A stretch of DNA of 64,000 bases from Sanguibacter antarcticus. Its GTDB lineage: Bacteria; Actinomycetota; Actinomycetes; Actinomycetales; Cellulomonadaceae. The stretch's first letter is position 1. Every line of letters starts with the position of its first letter. The stretch covers positions 186,001-250,000 of the forward strand of contig NZ_PDJG01000001.1 of assembly GCF_002564005.1 (NCBI RefSeq), read 5' to 3'. The position numbers were made by a program, and so were the translations under genes. Shown here one piece after another: positions 16,166 to 24,623 of the stretch. A model generated the notes under the pieces. It saw nothing but the letters and a program-made list of their open reading frames with translations, was not told the origin of the DNA and ran no database searches.

Positions 16166-18042
16166 GTACCATCCTTGAGGCTCGCGGCGGATGGTGGCAC
16201 GACTACGTGTGCCCCACCCACGGAGCAGAGCTCTACCCCGCACACGACGACATCTACCCTTGCAAGTACGGGTGCACCCTCCAGGGGGAGACCTTCACAG
16301 GAGCTTGGGTCGTGCTCGAGCACCAAGCACGTGCGCGGGAGGCTCGTCTCCTGGCCCGACGGTTCCACGCCGAGGGCGCGACCGCAGACCGTGATCGCGC
16401 ACTGGCGATCCTCAAGGACTTTGCTACGTACTACGCCGAGGTGGCGGCAGGTGGGGCGAGCGAACGGGCCGAGGCCTGGATGCTCAAGGGCAAGCTCTTC
16501 TCGCAGGCGCTCACCGAGGCCATCTGGGGAGTACAGATCGCTGACGCGGTCCTCGTGCTGGCCGACGACGAGCACTCACGTGCCGTCCTCGGCCAGCACG
16601 TCGCCCCCATGCTCGGTGATCTGCTGGACACCGTCGCGGAGGCATGGCACAGGCTCGTCGTCGTCCGTGAGGAGCCGTCGAGCAACTACGTGGCCTGGCT
16701 GAACGCTGCAGGGGCGAACCTGTCCCGGGCGCTCGGCGTCCTCGGTCACCGGGTCGGCGACCCTGTCGCCGTCTCGGACCTGTGGCTCGACCGCATGGCT
16801 GCCTACCTCGAGCTCGCGGTCGATGCGCAGGGATGGGAGTGGGAAGGGTCCACCTACTATCACCTGTTCGTGATCCGTGCGGCCCTCCTGAGCGTCCACG
16901 GGATCGACCCGATGAACCTGCCGGCATCGATGCAGGCCCGGCTCGCTGCGATGGTGGCGGTGCTCGTCCGGCTCGCCAGCCAGGACGGCGGCCTGCCCGC
17001 GCTGCACGACGGCCCCTTCGACCGGGCCGGTGTGCACCTGGAGGTCCTGGAGACCTGCGCCATCGCCCGGCAGCTGTGGGTCGATGCTCCTGTCGGAGCG
17101 ATCGAAGACTTCGCCCGTGCCCGCCTCGGAGCCCAGCACGACGGGCTCGAAGACCGTCTCGACGGGTGGTTCACCGGGCCGTCGATCCCGTGGCCGGTGA
17201 CAGACGATCTCCGTGCGTCCGTCGTGTTCGCCGAGACCGGATACGTCGTGCTGCACGACGCCGCGGAGGCCATCACGGCTGTCCTCGACGCCGGACCGCA
17301 CGGCGGCTCCCACGGGCACCTCGACAAGCTCGGGCTCTACCTCTACGGCGACGGGGTCGCCTGGCAACCTGCTCCTGGGGTCCCGCCCTACGGCAGCGCG
17401 CTGCGTCACGGGTACTACGCCCGCACGCTCGCTCACCCCACCGTGCGCGTCGACGACACGGACCAGCTGCCTGCCACGGGCACCGTCGACCTCGTCGAGC
17501 TGGCCGGGCCAGGGGGTGTCGACCGTGTCGTCGCCGGTTCCGGTGAAGCTCTCGACGGCGTGCAGGCGACCCGCGAGGTGGTCTCGACCCCCTCGTACCT
17601 GCTCGACATCGTGCGGGTTCAGGTGACCGCTCCCATCGAGGACGGTGCTGACGGAGCGCGTGACCTGACCTTGGCGCTCCGGCCTGCCGTCCCGCTCGAG
17701 ATCACGGCCCTGCCCGTCGGGTGGCGCACTCTCTGGCACGGTCCTGAAGGACGGGAGCTGCACGGGCTCCACCGGGCGACCACGCCGAGCCGGCTCGTCG
17801 CCAGCCCTGGTCGTGGCCCGTCGGACGACCCTGCGGCTCTGTGCACGGTCGGAGACTGGACCGCTCGCGGCACCTCGGTCTGCTTCGTCTCCGTCTACTG
17901 CGTCGGAGAGCCCCGGGTGGTCGGCCTCGAGCTGCTCCCTGCGGACGAGAGCGCCACGTCCGCACCTCAGGGTGCGGTCGGACTCGTGGGCGTCCGCGTC
18001 CAGCTGTCCGACGGGACGACGATCGAGCACACGACTGCATGA
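16162..18042 (+). CDS. heparinase II/III-type lyase, probable oligoalginate (exo) lyase
   Basis: A 626-residue protein without a signal peptide. It opens with the DYVCPTHGAELYP motif seen at the start of heparinase II/III-type lyases. An all-alpha toroid domain follows (about residues 60-340, with SNYVAWLNAAGANLSRALG), then the beta-sandwich domain marked by GSHGHLDKLGLYLYGDG near residue 380, which carries a conserved histidine. Oligoalginate lyases of families PL15 and PL17 share this fold and turn imported oligomers into the monomer DEH. A cytoplasmic location fits the transporter. The exact PL family needs a profile search. Confidence 0.75.
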   Translation: MSTILEARGGWWHDYVCPTHGAELYPAHDDIYPCKYGCTLQGETFTGAWVVLEHQARAREARLLARRFHAEGATADRDRALAILKDFATYYAEVAAGGASERAEAWMLKGKLFSQALTEAIWGVQIADAVLVLADDEHSRAVLGQHVAPMLGDLLDTVAEAWHRLVVVREEPSSNYVAWLNAAGANLSRALGVLGHRVGDPVAVSDLWLDRMAAYLELAVDAQGWEWEGSTYYHLFVIRAALLSVHGIDPMNLPASMQARLAAMVAVLVRLASQDGGLPALHDGPFDRAGVHLEVLETCAIARQLWVDAPVGAIEDFARARLGAQHDGLEDRLDGWFTGPSIPWPVTDDLRASVVFAETGYVVLHDAAEAITAVLDAGPHGGSHGHLDKLGLYLYGDGVAWQPAPGVPPYGSALRHGYYARTLAHPTVRVDDTDQLPATGTVDLVELAGPGGVDRVVAGSGEALDGVQATREVVSTPSYLLDIVRVQVTAPIEDGADGARDLTLALRPAVPLEITALPVGWRTLWHGPEGRELHGLHRATTPSRLVASPGRGPSDDPAALCTVGDWTARGTSVCFVSVYCVGEPRVVGLELLPADESATSAPQGAVGLVGVRVQLSDGTTIEHTTA

Positions 18043-18304
18043 CGACTGAGGTCCTCCTCGCGACCGAGCCGTTTCTCACGGCCGGTCGCGAGGGCGACCC
18101 CCGCTCCCGGCGACCACAGGCGTCGTCGAGGATGCACCCGTTACGCTGACCACGGACGGTGACATCGTCGAGGTGACGGCCAGCTCAGCTGCTCGTCACG
18201 AGGCTGTCACCCGCTCCCTCCAGAGTGGTGCGGCCGCACACGACCCGGTAGACGCGACGAGCGTCAGGTCGGCCGCCACCCACTGGCACGACGAGGAACA
18301 CGAG

Positions 18305-18970
18305 GTGAACGTGACAGAACGTCGAGCTCCGGGCACAGGCTGGGAACAGACTGCCCTGAGGATCTTGACCTACCCGGCGAACCTTGCGCTGGCCGGGGCA
18401 GCAGGATTCATCCTCGCTCTTCCTGTGGTCACCGCGGTCCCAGCGGTGCTGGCCGTGGCGCGATCGCTGGACGGCTGGATGCGAGAAGACAGCACCACCG
18501 TGTTCACCTCGACGTTCCGGGAGTTCGCTGCGACGTGGCGGCGCACCCTCCCGTTCGGCATCCTCAGCGTCGTCGTCGTCGGTCTCCTCGCGTTCGACGC
18601 CTGGTTCCTCTGGGCCCAGGTCGCCTCGGGCACCAGCGGGCTCGCGATCGCCGTGGGCGGAGCCAGCATCCCGGTGGCTGTCTCGGTCGTCGTCATCCTG
18701 CTCGTCCTCCCGGTCGCTGTGTGCCGCAACCGCGACGGCACGATGAAGCAGTGGCTCGCCGAGGCAGGCTTCCTGGCGATCACCCATCCCGTGCAGACCA
18801 CCGTCCAGCTCATCCTCGCCGCCGTGGTGCTGGCCACCCTCGGGCTCGTCCCGAGCATGCTCCCCTTCTTCGGCATCTCGCTGCCCGTGTATCTCGTGCT
18901 CTCCGGTTTCGCTGGTTCAGCGCCACCGTCGTCCCGCTCAGCCAGCGGGACGCCTGGTGACGCTGCGTGA
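18305..18970 (+). CDS. DUF624 (YesL-like) membrane protein
   Basis: About 221 residues with four or five membrane segments. The PANLALAGAAGFILALPVVTAVPA opening and the TLPFGILS and PSMLPFFGISLPVYL helices match the DUF624/YesL family, which is often found in carbohydrate transporter operons and has no settled role. The start is one of two in-frame GTG codons (18305 or 18311), both behind GAGG-like sites. An upstream extension to 18173 looks non-coding. Its stop overlaps the GTG of the transporter gene that follows. Confidence 0.7.
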   Translation: MNVTERRAPGTGWEQTALRILTYPANLALAGAAGFILALPVVTAVPAVLAVARSLDGWMREDSTTVFTSTFREFAATWRRTLPFGILSVVVVGLLAFDAWFLWAQVASGTSGLAIAVGGASIPVAVSVVVILLVLPVAVCRNRDGTMKQWLAEAGFLAITHPVQTTVQLILAAVVLATLGLVPSMLPFFGISLPVYLVLSGFAGSAPPSSRSASGTPGDAA

Positions 18971-20184
18971 GCAGGCGAGACCCTGGTCGCCAGCGCACGT
19001 CACCAGCACTCTGGGTGCTGTACACCGACACGTTCACCATGGCGGTCGGCTTCTACATGCTCGTGCCGCTCCTCGCGGTGCACTTTCTCGACGGTCTCGG
19101 TATGGCGATCGCGCTCGTCGGCGTGCTCAGCGCGATCCGCAGCATCTCCCAGAACGGGCTCATGCCCGTGGCCGGGTGGATCGCGGACCGCGTCGACTAC
19201 AAGAGGGCGATCAGCGTCGGGGTGCTCATCCGGGCAGCCGGATTCGCGATGTTCGGCGTCGTCGACAGCACGTCGGGCCTCGTGGTCGCCTCTGTGCTCA
19301 CCGGGATGGGGGGAGCGCTCTTCCACCCGGCCAGCTACGCCGCGTACGCGGCCCTGGCACAGGGAAGAGACCGCATCAAGGTCTACGCGACCCGCGAGAT
19401 GGTCTCTAACCTCGGGTTCGTGGTCGGCCCGGTCGTCGGCGGGCTCGTCGCCGGGCTCGACTTCTCTTACGTCAGCTGGACCTCGGCCGGCCTCTTCGTC
19501 ATGGTGCTGTTCGTGACGCTCGTCGGGCTGCCGAACGGGCTCGCAGGGCGCAGGGAAGAGAAGGTGTCCCTGCGGAAGGTCTTCGCCGACCGTGCCTTCG
19601 TCCGCTACTGCGTGCTGGCGTCCGCGCTGTGGTTCCTCGTGTCCCAACTCTACCTCGTGGTGCCGGTCCGTGCCCGTGACGTGCTGCCCGGGACCGCGGG
19701 GCTCGGCGTCGTGTACTCGGCGGCAGCCGTCCTCATGGTCGCCACGACGATCCCGATCGCGAAGCTCACCTCGACGCGGATGCGGCCAGCCTCCGTGCTC
19801 GCCCTCGGCGCACTGGCGCTCAGCTCCGGGATCGCCGTCATGGGTCTGTGGGACACCGCCGCTGGCCTGTTCGTCGGGGTCGGGGTGTTCACGCTCGGCC
19901 AGATCGTCACCCAGCCGACGATGAACGCGATCGCCGCGGGCTACGCCAAGGACGGGTCGGTCGCCTCCTACTTCGGGGTCCAAGGCCTAGCCTTCGCCAT
20001 CGGTGGCGTCATCGGCAACACCATGGGTGGGCTGCTCTACACGCTCGCCGGCGGGAGTGGTGGCGTCGCCTTGGTGCCGTGGTTCGTCTTTCTCGTGTGG
20101 GGAGCCGTCCTCGCGCTCGTGCTCCTGCGCCCCGGGGCGCTCACACCGGTCGCCGTGGACCCGAAGCCGGACGCCGAGGACTGA
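18967..20184 (+). CDS. MFS transporter
   Basis: A 405-residue major facilitator protein with about 12 membrane segments. The loop between helices 2 and 3 reads AGWIADRVDYKRAI, the standard family motif. It is the last gene of the rightward alginate operon and starts within the stop of the DUF624 gene (GTGA). It could move a monomer such as DEH or KDG; the substrate is inferred from position only. Confidence 0.82.
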   Translation: MSRRDPGRQRTSPALWVLYTDTFTMAVGFYMLVPLLAVHFLDGLGMAIALVGVLSAIRSISQNGLMPVAGWIADRVDYKRAISVGVLIRAAGFAMFGVVDSTSGLVVASVLTGMGGALFHPASYAAYAALAQGRDRIKVYATREMVSNLGFVVGPVVGGLVAGLDFSYVSWTSAGLFVMVLFVTLVGLPNGLAGRREEKVSLRKVFADRAFVRYCVLASALWFLVSQLYLVVPVRARDVLPGTAGLGVVYSAAAVLMVATTIPIAKLTSTRMRPASVLALGALALSSGIAVMGLWDTAAGLFVGVGVFTLGQIVTQPTMNAIAAGYAKDGSVASYFGVQGLAFAIGGVIGNTMGGLLYTLAGGSGGVALVPWFVFLVWGAVLALVLLRPGALTPVAVDPKPDAED

Positions 20185-20241
20185 CCTGCTCGTCCGTCGC
20201 AGGTCCTCAGCCTCGTCGGTGAGGAGCACCCGGGGACGGGC

Positions 20242-21438
20242 TCAGCCGCCGACGGCCTGCGCGAGGTGGGCGTCGAACGTCCGGGCGCTGCGCTCCCAGG
20301 TGAGCTCGCTCGAGCGCGCGAGACCCGCACGGCCCAGGCTCGCGCGCAGCTCGGAGCTGTCGAGGAGCGGCTCGAGCGCGTCGGCGAGGGCCTGCGGATC
20401 GTCTGGTCGCACACGGGTGGTCGGGTCCGTGAGGAGCTCGGGGATCCCACCGATGTCCGAGCCGATGACGGGCAGCCCGGTCGCCATGCCTTCGAGGACG
20501 GTGAGCGGGCACGGGTCGGGCCAGCGGGACGGGACGACGACGATGTCGGTGTCGCGCAAGAACGCGCCCAGCGCCGGTCTCGGCAAGGACGGGACGAACC
20601 GTATGGTGGCCGCACACTCCTCGGCGCGGTGGCGCAGGGACTGCTCGAAGGGCGTCAGCGGTGCGTACGGGTCGAAACCCTTCGACCCGACGATGCAGAC
20701 CTCGACGTCCGCGCGGCCGAGGAGCCGGACCGCGTCGATGACGACGTCGGCGCCCTTGTCGCGGATCGTCCGCCCTGTCGTGGTGATCCGGAGCACGTCG
20801 CGCCGGGACCGCTCGGCCGGGGGCGACGGGTAGAAGATCTCGGTGTCGGCGGCGTTGTGGACGACGCGCACGCGATCGCGCAGCGAGGCGGGCAGGTGCG
20901 GGCGGACCTGCTCGGCGAGCGACTCGCTCACGGCGACGACGAGCGCGACCGAGCCGAGCGCCACCGCTGCCTCGCGGGGCGTGTACGAGCGCAAGAGATG
21001 GTTGTGCGCGTAGAGGACAGGCGCGTGGTGGTCGGTGTCGACGAGCCCGACGGCCGGGGGCAGGTTGTGCGCGACGACGACGGCGCTCTCCCACGTGCCC
21101 TGGTCGGCGAGCGCGGGCCGCACGGGGCGCTGTGCGCCGGTGCGAGGGCGGCCGACGAGGCCGCGTGCGGCGTCGACGTACCGGTCGCGCGGTCGGCGGT
21201 CGACGAGGTCGTACTCGATGATGTCGGCGCTCGTGTACCGGTCTGGGTAGGTGCCGCGCGAGACGAGGACAGCGGGCCGGGGGGAGCCCGGGTCGGCGTT
21301 GCTGCACAGGCCGTGGACGACGCTCGGCACGGCGCTGCCTGTGCGGGGGGAGTAGTGGTCTCCGGGGGTGATGAGGTGCACGTGACGGCGTCCGCTGCGC
21401 TGCGGTGCGTCGTGCGTGAGGGGTTCGGTCGAGGTCAT
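20242..21438 (-). CDS. family 4 glycosyltransferase
   Basis: A 398-residue GT-B fold enzyme. The N-terminal part has TPGDHYSPRTGSAVPSVVHG and the C-terminal donor site has the GT4 signature PSRWPDPCPLTVLEGMATG followed by GLPVIGSDIGGIPE. I take the ATG at 21438; the upstream extension is arginine-rich and lacks family features. It converges on the MFS gene and belongs with the surface-glycan genes to its right. Confidence 0.88.
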   Translation of the reverse strand: MTSTEPLTHDAPQRSGRRHVHLITPGDHYSPRTGSAVPSVVHGLCSNADPGSPRPAVLVSRGTYPDRYTSADIIEYDLVDRRPRDRYVDAARGLVGRPRTGAQRPVRPALADQGTWESAVVVAHNLPPAVGLVDTDHHAPVLYAHNHLLRSYTPREAAVALGSVALVVAVSESLAEQVRPHLPASLRDRVRVVHNAADTEIFYPSPPAERSRRDVLRITTTGRTIRDKGADVVIDAVRLLGRADVEVCIVGSKGFDPYAPLTPFEQSLRHRAEECAATIRFVPSLPRPALGAFLRDTDIVVVPSRWPDPCPLTVLEGMATGLPVIGSDIGGIPELLTDPTTRVRPDDPQALADALEPLLDSSELRASLGRAGLARSSELTWERSARTFDAHLAQAVGG

Positions 21439-21614
21439 GTCGTGGAGTCCCGTCTTCCTCGGCGGTCGTCGTGCCAGCCGTCCGGTCTGTCTCTCACCGT
21501 AGCGACGAGGGGGCTCGTCGCGACAGGGGTCAGAGGGCCCTGATCGGGGTGATTCGTCCAGATCACCCCGGGGGACGGTGTTCACCCGGTGTGTCGCGGT
21601 TCGATACTGGGGCG

Positions 21615-22478
21615 GTGAAGATCAACGCGTACGTGCTCGCTGGGGACCCTGCGTGGACGGCTGAGAGCGTCGGGTCGTACTACTCGTTCGTCGACCGCCT
21701 CGTCGTGAGCTACGACGAGGAGAACCTCTCGTGGAGCGGTCACGAGCTCGAGGTGCCGGAGGCGCTCCGGCGTCTCACGGCGTGCGACCCGCAGCACAAG
21801 ATCGTCCCGTTGCCGGGGCGGTACTCGGCGCCGGACCGTTTTGCGCTCGACATGGAGACCGAGCAGCGTCAGCGTGCGCTCGATGCGGCGAGCGAGGGCG
21901 CGGACTGGGTGGTCCAGCTGGACACGGACGAGGTGCTCGCGTCGCCTGGACGGTTCCTCGCGTGTCTCGAGCGTGCGGAGGCGGAAGGCTTCGACGCCGT
22001 CCACTTCCCGTCGCGCTGGTGGTATCAGCGGGCGGGCGCCGGCTCCGACCGGGTGCTGGAGCGGCGTCGGCGGTTCGGCGGGGCTCGTGCCGAGTATCCG
22101 GGGGCGATCGCGGTGCGGGCCGGCACCCGGTTGAGGCACTGCCGCCAGACGGACGTGCCGCACTTTCGTGTCGACTTCGCGGCGACGAGCACAGACCCGG
22201 CGCACCCGGCGGACGCTGTGGTGCACGACGTGGTGACGCCTGACGAGGGGATCATCCACCTCAGCTGGTTGCGCTCGGCGGAGCAGATGGAGCGCAAGCG
22301 CGTGGTGTCGGGCCATGCGGGCCGGGTCGACCTGGGGGAGGAGATCCGCCGGTGGCGTGCCGCGTACCGGCACCCTCGCCTGACGGTCGCGCTCGGGTCC
22401 GTCCACCGGCACCCGGACAGGTGGTTGCGCGTCGTGAGCAACCCGCTGGAGCTCCGCTCGGGCGACTGGCTGCCGTGA
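21615..22478 (+). CDS. GT-A-type glycosyltransferase-like protein
   Basis: A 287-residue protein beginning at the GTG at 21615 (MKINAYVLAGDPAWT). The segment WVVQLDTDEVL at about residues 100-110 is a DxD-like site, and the arrangement resembles family 2 or 92-like glycosyltransferases that make short substitutions. The basic C-terminal half contains several conserved aromatic and histidine residues (HLSWLRSAEQM). It is divergent from the GT4 gene and convergent with the exporter. Function beyond sugar transfer is unknown. Confidence 0.6.
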   Translation: MKINAYVLAGDPAWTAESVGSYYSFVDRLVVSYDEENLSWSGHELEVPEALRRLTACDPQHKIVPLPGRYSAPDRFALDMETEQRQRALDAASEGADWVVQLDTDEVLASPGRFLACLERAEAEGFDAVHFPSRWWYQRAGAGSDRVLERRRRFGGARAEYPGAIAVRAGTRLRHCRQTDVPHFRVDFAATSTDPAHPADAVVHDVVTPDEGIIHLSWLRSAEQMERKRVVSGHAGRVDLGEEIRRWRAAYRHPRLTVALGSVHRHPDRWLRVVSNPLELRSGDWLP

Positions 22479-22538
22479 GCCGAGGCCGAGTCGTCGGGCA
22501 GGGCGGGCGGGCGGTGCCGTCCGGTGGGCGTGGTGGCG

Positions 22539-23357
22539 TCAGATGACGTCGGCGAACTCGCGCTCGAGCTGTTGGAACACGAGCGCTCCGGCGACGAACA
22601 CCCCGACGCACACGACCACCGACGCGCCGATCTGCCACGGCTCTGGGGCCGGGGTGCCGAGCAACGACCACCGGAACTCTTCGAGGAGCCAGGTGAGCGG
22701 GTTGAGCGAGTAGAGGGGCTGGAGGTTTGCCGGCACGCTGTCGAGCGCGTACGCCACCGGCGCCGCGAAGAGGAGCACCTGGACGAGCCACGGCACGATG
22801 TAGGCGACGTCCCGGTACTTGACCATGACAGCCGATGCGGCGAGGCCGATCCCTGCGCCGAGGAGCACCATGAGCACCACCCACGCGGGCAGCAGGAGCA
22901 CGGCCCACCCGGGGGTGACGTCGTAGACGACGAGCAGCACCGCGCCGAGGCCGAGCGCGACGACGAAGTCGAGCAGGACGGAGAGCGTGGTCGCGAGGGG
23001 CACGAGCATGCGCGGGAAGAAGACCTTCGACACGAGGGCCTGGTTGCTGACGAGCGAGGGTGCTGCCCGGGTGATGACGCCCGCGAAGAGGTTCCACGCG
23101 AGCATCCCCGTGTAGCTGAAGAGGAAGTAGGGCACGCCGCCGCTGTCGAGCCCGGCCACGCGGCCGAAGACGACCGAGAAGATCCCGGCGGCGACGACGG
23201 GCTGGAGCAGCACCCACGTGACGCCGACGGCGGTCTGGCGGTAGCGCAGGATGACGTCGCGTCGACCGAACTGGTAGAGGACCTCGCGGGCCTCCCAGAG
23301 CTCGGGTACCCGGGGCAGCGAGAAGCGCCGTGGGGGAGTGATGACGATGGTGCCCAT
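22539..23357 (-). CDS. wzm: ABC-2 type polysaccharide export permease
   Basis: A 272-residue integral membrane protein with six predicted helices. The cytoplasmic start LWEAREVLYQFGRRDVILRYRQT and the central AWNLFAGVITRA are hallmarks of Wzm/RfbD-type permeases, which export lipid-linked glycans. Its ATG is one base from the stop of the ATPase gene. Confidence 0.9.
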   Translation of the reverse strand: MGTIVITPPRRFSLPRVPELWEAREVLYQFGRRDVILRYRQTAVGVTWVLLQPVVAAGIFSVVFGRVAGLDSGGVPYFLFSYTGMLAWNLFAGVITRAAPSLVSNQALVSKVFFPRMLVPLATTLSVLLDFVVALGLGAVLLVVYDVTPGWAVLLLPAWVVLMVLLGAGIGLAASAVMVKYRDVAYIVPWLVQVLLFAAPVAYALDSVPANLQPLYSLNPLTWLLEEFRWSLLGTPAPEPWQIGASVVVCVGVFVAGALVFQQLEREFADVI

Positions 23358-23358
23358 G

Positions 23359-24576
23359 TCAGGTCCGCTCGTAGGTGAAGTCGGCGAGGACGAGGCCCCG
23401 GGTCGTCGCCTCGTCGGCGGCGAGCTCGGGGTAGGGGTTGGTGGGCAGGACCTCGAACGCGGCGGCGCCCTCCCACGCGTCGAGGACGCCGGTCTTGCAG
23501 ACGTAGACGTCGATCGTGTACCTGCCGGGCTTGAGCCACGGGCCGTTCAAGGTCATGGTCACCGTGTGCTCGTCGGACGGGTCGAACCAGGCGCCGACGA
23601 GCCGGGAGTCGCACTGGGCGACGACCGATCCGTTGAGGTCGTTGACGTGGCACGACACGAAGTACTGCCCGACGGCCTCGCGGTTGGCGTCTAGGTGGAT
23701 CCGGACGCTCTTGGGCCCGCTGGGGTCGAACGCGTCCGCGTCGAGAGTCACCGACCGGGCACGGATCTCGCCCGAGCCGGGGCGACGCTCAGGGTCGGTC
23801 TGAGCGAGGGCGAACGCCTCGAAGCTGGTGCGGTAGATCTCGAGAGCGCCCGGTACGTCGCCCTGGTAGACGAGCCTGCCGGCGTCGAGGTAGAGCGCCG
23901 AGGAGCACAGCGCGCTGACCGTCTGCGCCTGGTGGGAGACGAACAAGACGGTCCGGCCGTCTTTCGCGACGTCGCGCATCTTGGCGAGCGACTTCTTCTG
24001 AAACTCTGCGTCGCCCACCGCGAGGACCTCGTCTATCGCGAGGATCTCCGTGTCGAGGTGCGCGGCGACGGCGAACGCGAGGCGCACGTACATGCCCGAG
24101 GAGTACCGCTTGACGGGCGTGCCGAGGAACTTTCCGACACCGGAGAACTCGACGATCTCGTCGAACCGGCGGGCGATCTCCTTGCGGCGCATGCCGAGCA
24201 GCGCGCCGTTGAGGTAGATGTTCTCCCGCCCCGTGAGCTCGGGGTGGAAGCCCGTGCCCACCTCGAGGAGGCTGCCGATCCGGCCACCGAGCTCGATCCG
24301 CCCGCGCGTGGGGGCCGCGATCCGGGTGAGGAGCTTGAGGAGCGTCGACTTGCCCGCACCGTTGCGGCCGATGATCCCGACGGCCTCGCCCCAGGGGACG
24401 TCGAACGTCACGTCTTCGAGCGCGTCGAACTCGGTGTGCTGCGCACGGCGCAGGGGCTGGCGCAGGCGTCGGACGGCAGCCTCGGCCGCCGTGGTGGGTT
24501 TCTCGCCCGACGCGCCGATGCGGTAGGTCTTGCCTAGACCTGCGACCCGTATGGCTGGATACTTCGTTTTGTCCAC
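23359..24576 (-). CDS. wzt: polysaccharide export ATPase with C-terminal glycan-binding domain
   Basis: A 405-residue Wzt-like ATPase. The nucleotide-binding part (about residues 1-245) has Walker A GRNGAGKST, signature YSSGMYVRLAFA and Walker B ILAIDEVLAVGD. The remaining 150 residues form the beta-sandwich extension (RITLHLDANREAVG-like, then DLNGSVVAQCDSRLVG) that in known Wzt proteins recognises the finished chain end. It forms a two-gene operon with the permease and faces the large secreted protein gene. Confidence 0.9.
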   Translation of the reverse strand: MDKTKYPAIRVAGLGKTYRIGASGEKPTTAAEAAVRRLRQPLRRAQHTEFDALEDVTFDVPWGEAVGIIGRNGAGKSTLLKLLTRIAAPTRGRIELGGRIGSLLEVGTGFHPELTGRENIYLNGALLGMRRKEIARRFDEIVEFSGVGKFLGTPVKRYSSGMYVRLAFAVAAHLDTEILAIDEVLAVGDAEFQKKSLAKMRDVAKDGRTVLFVSHQAQTVSALCSSALYLDAGRLVYQGDVPGALEIYRTSFEAFALAQTDPERRPGSGEIRARSVTLDADAFDPSGPKSVRIHLDANREAVGQYFVSCHVNDLNGSVVAQCDSRLVGAWFDPSDEHTVTMTLNGPWLKPGRYTIDVYVCKTGVLDAWEGAAAFEVLPTNPYPELAADEATTRGLVLADFTYERT

Positions 24577-24623
24577 GTGGGGAACGCTATGACGCGCTCA
24601 TGCATGCGGGAAGGGGGACCGGG

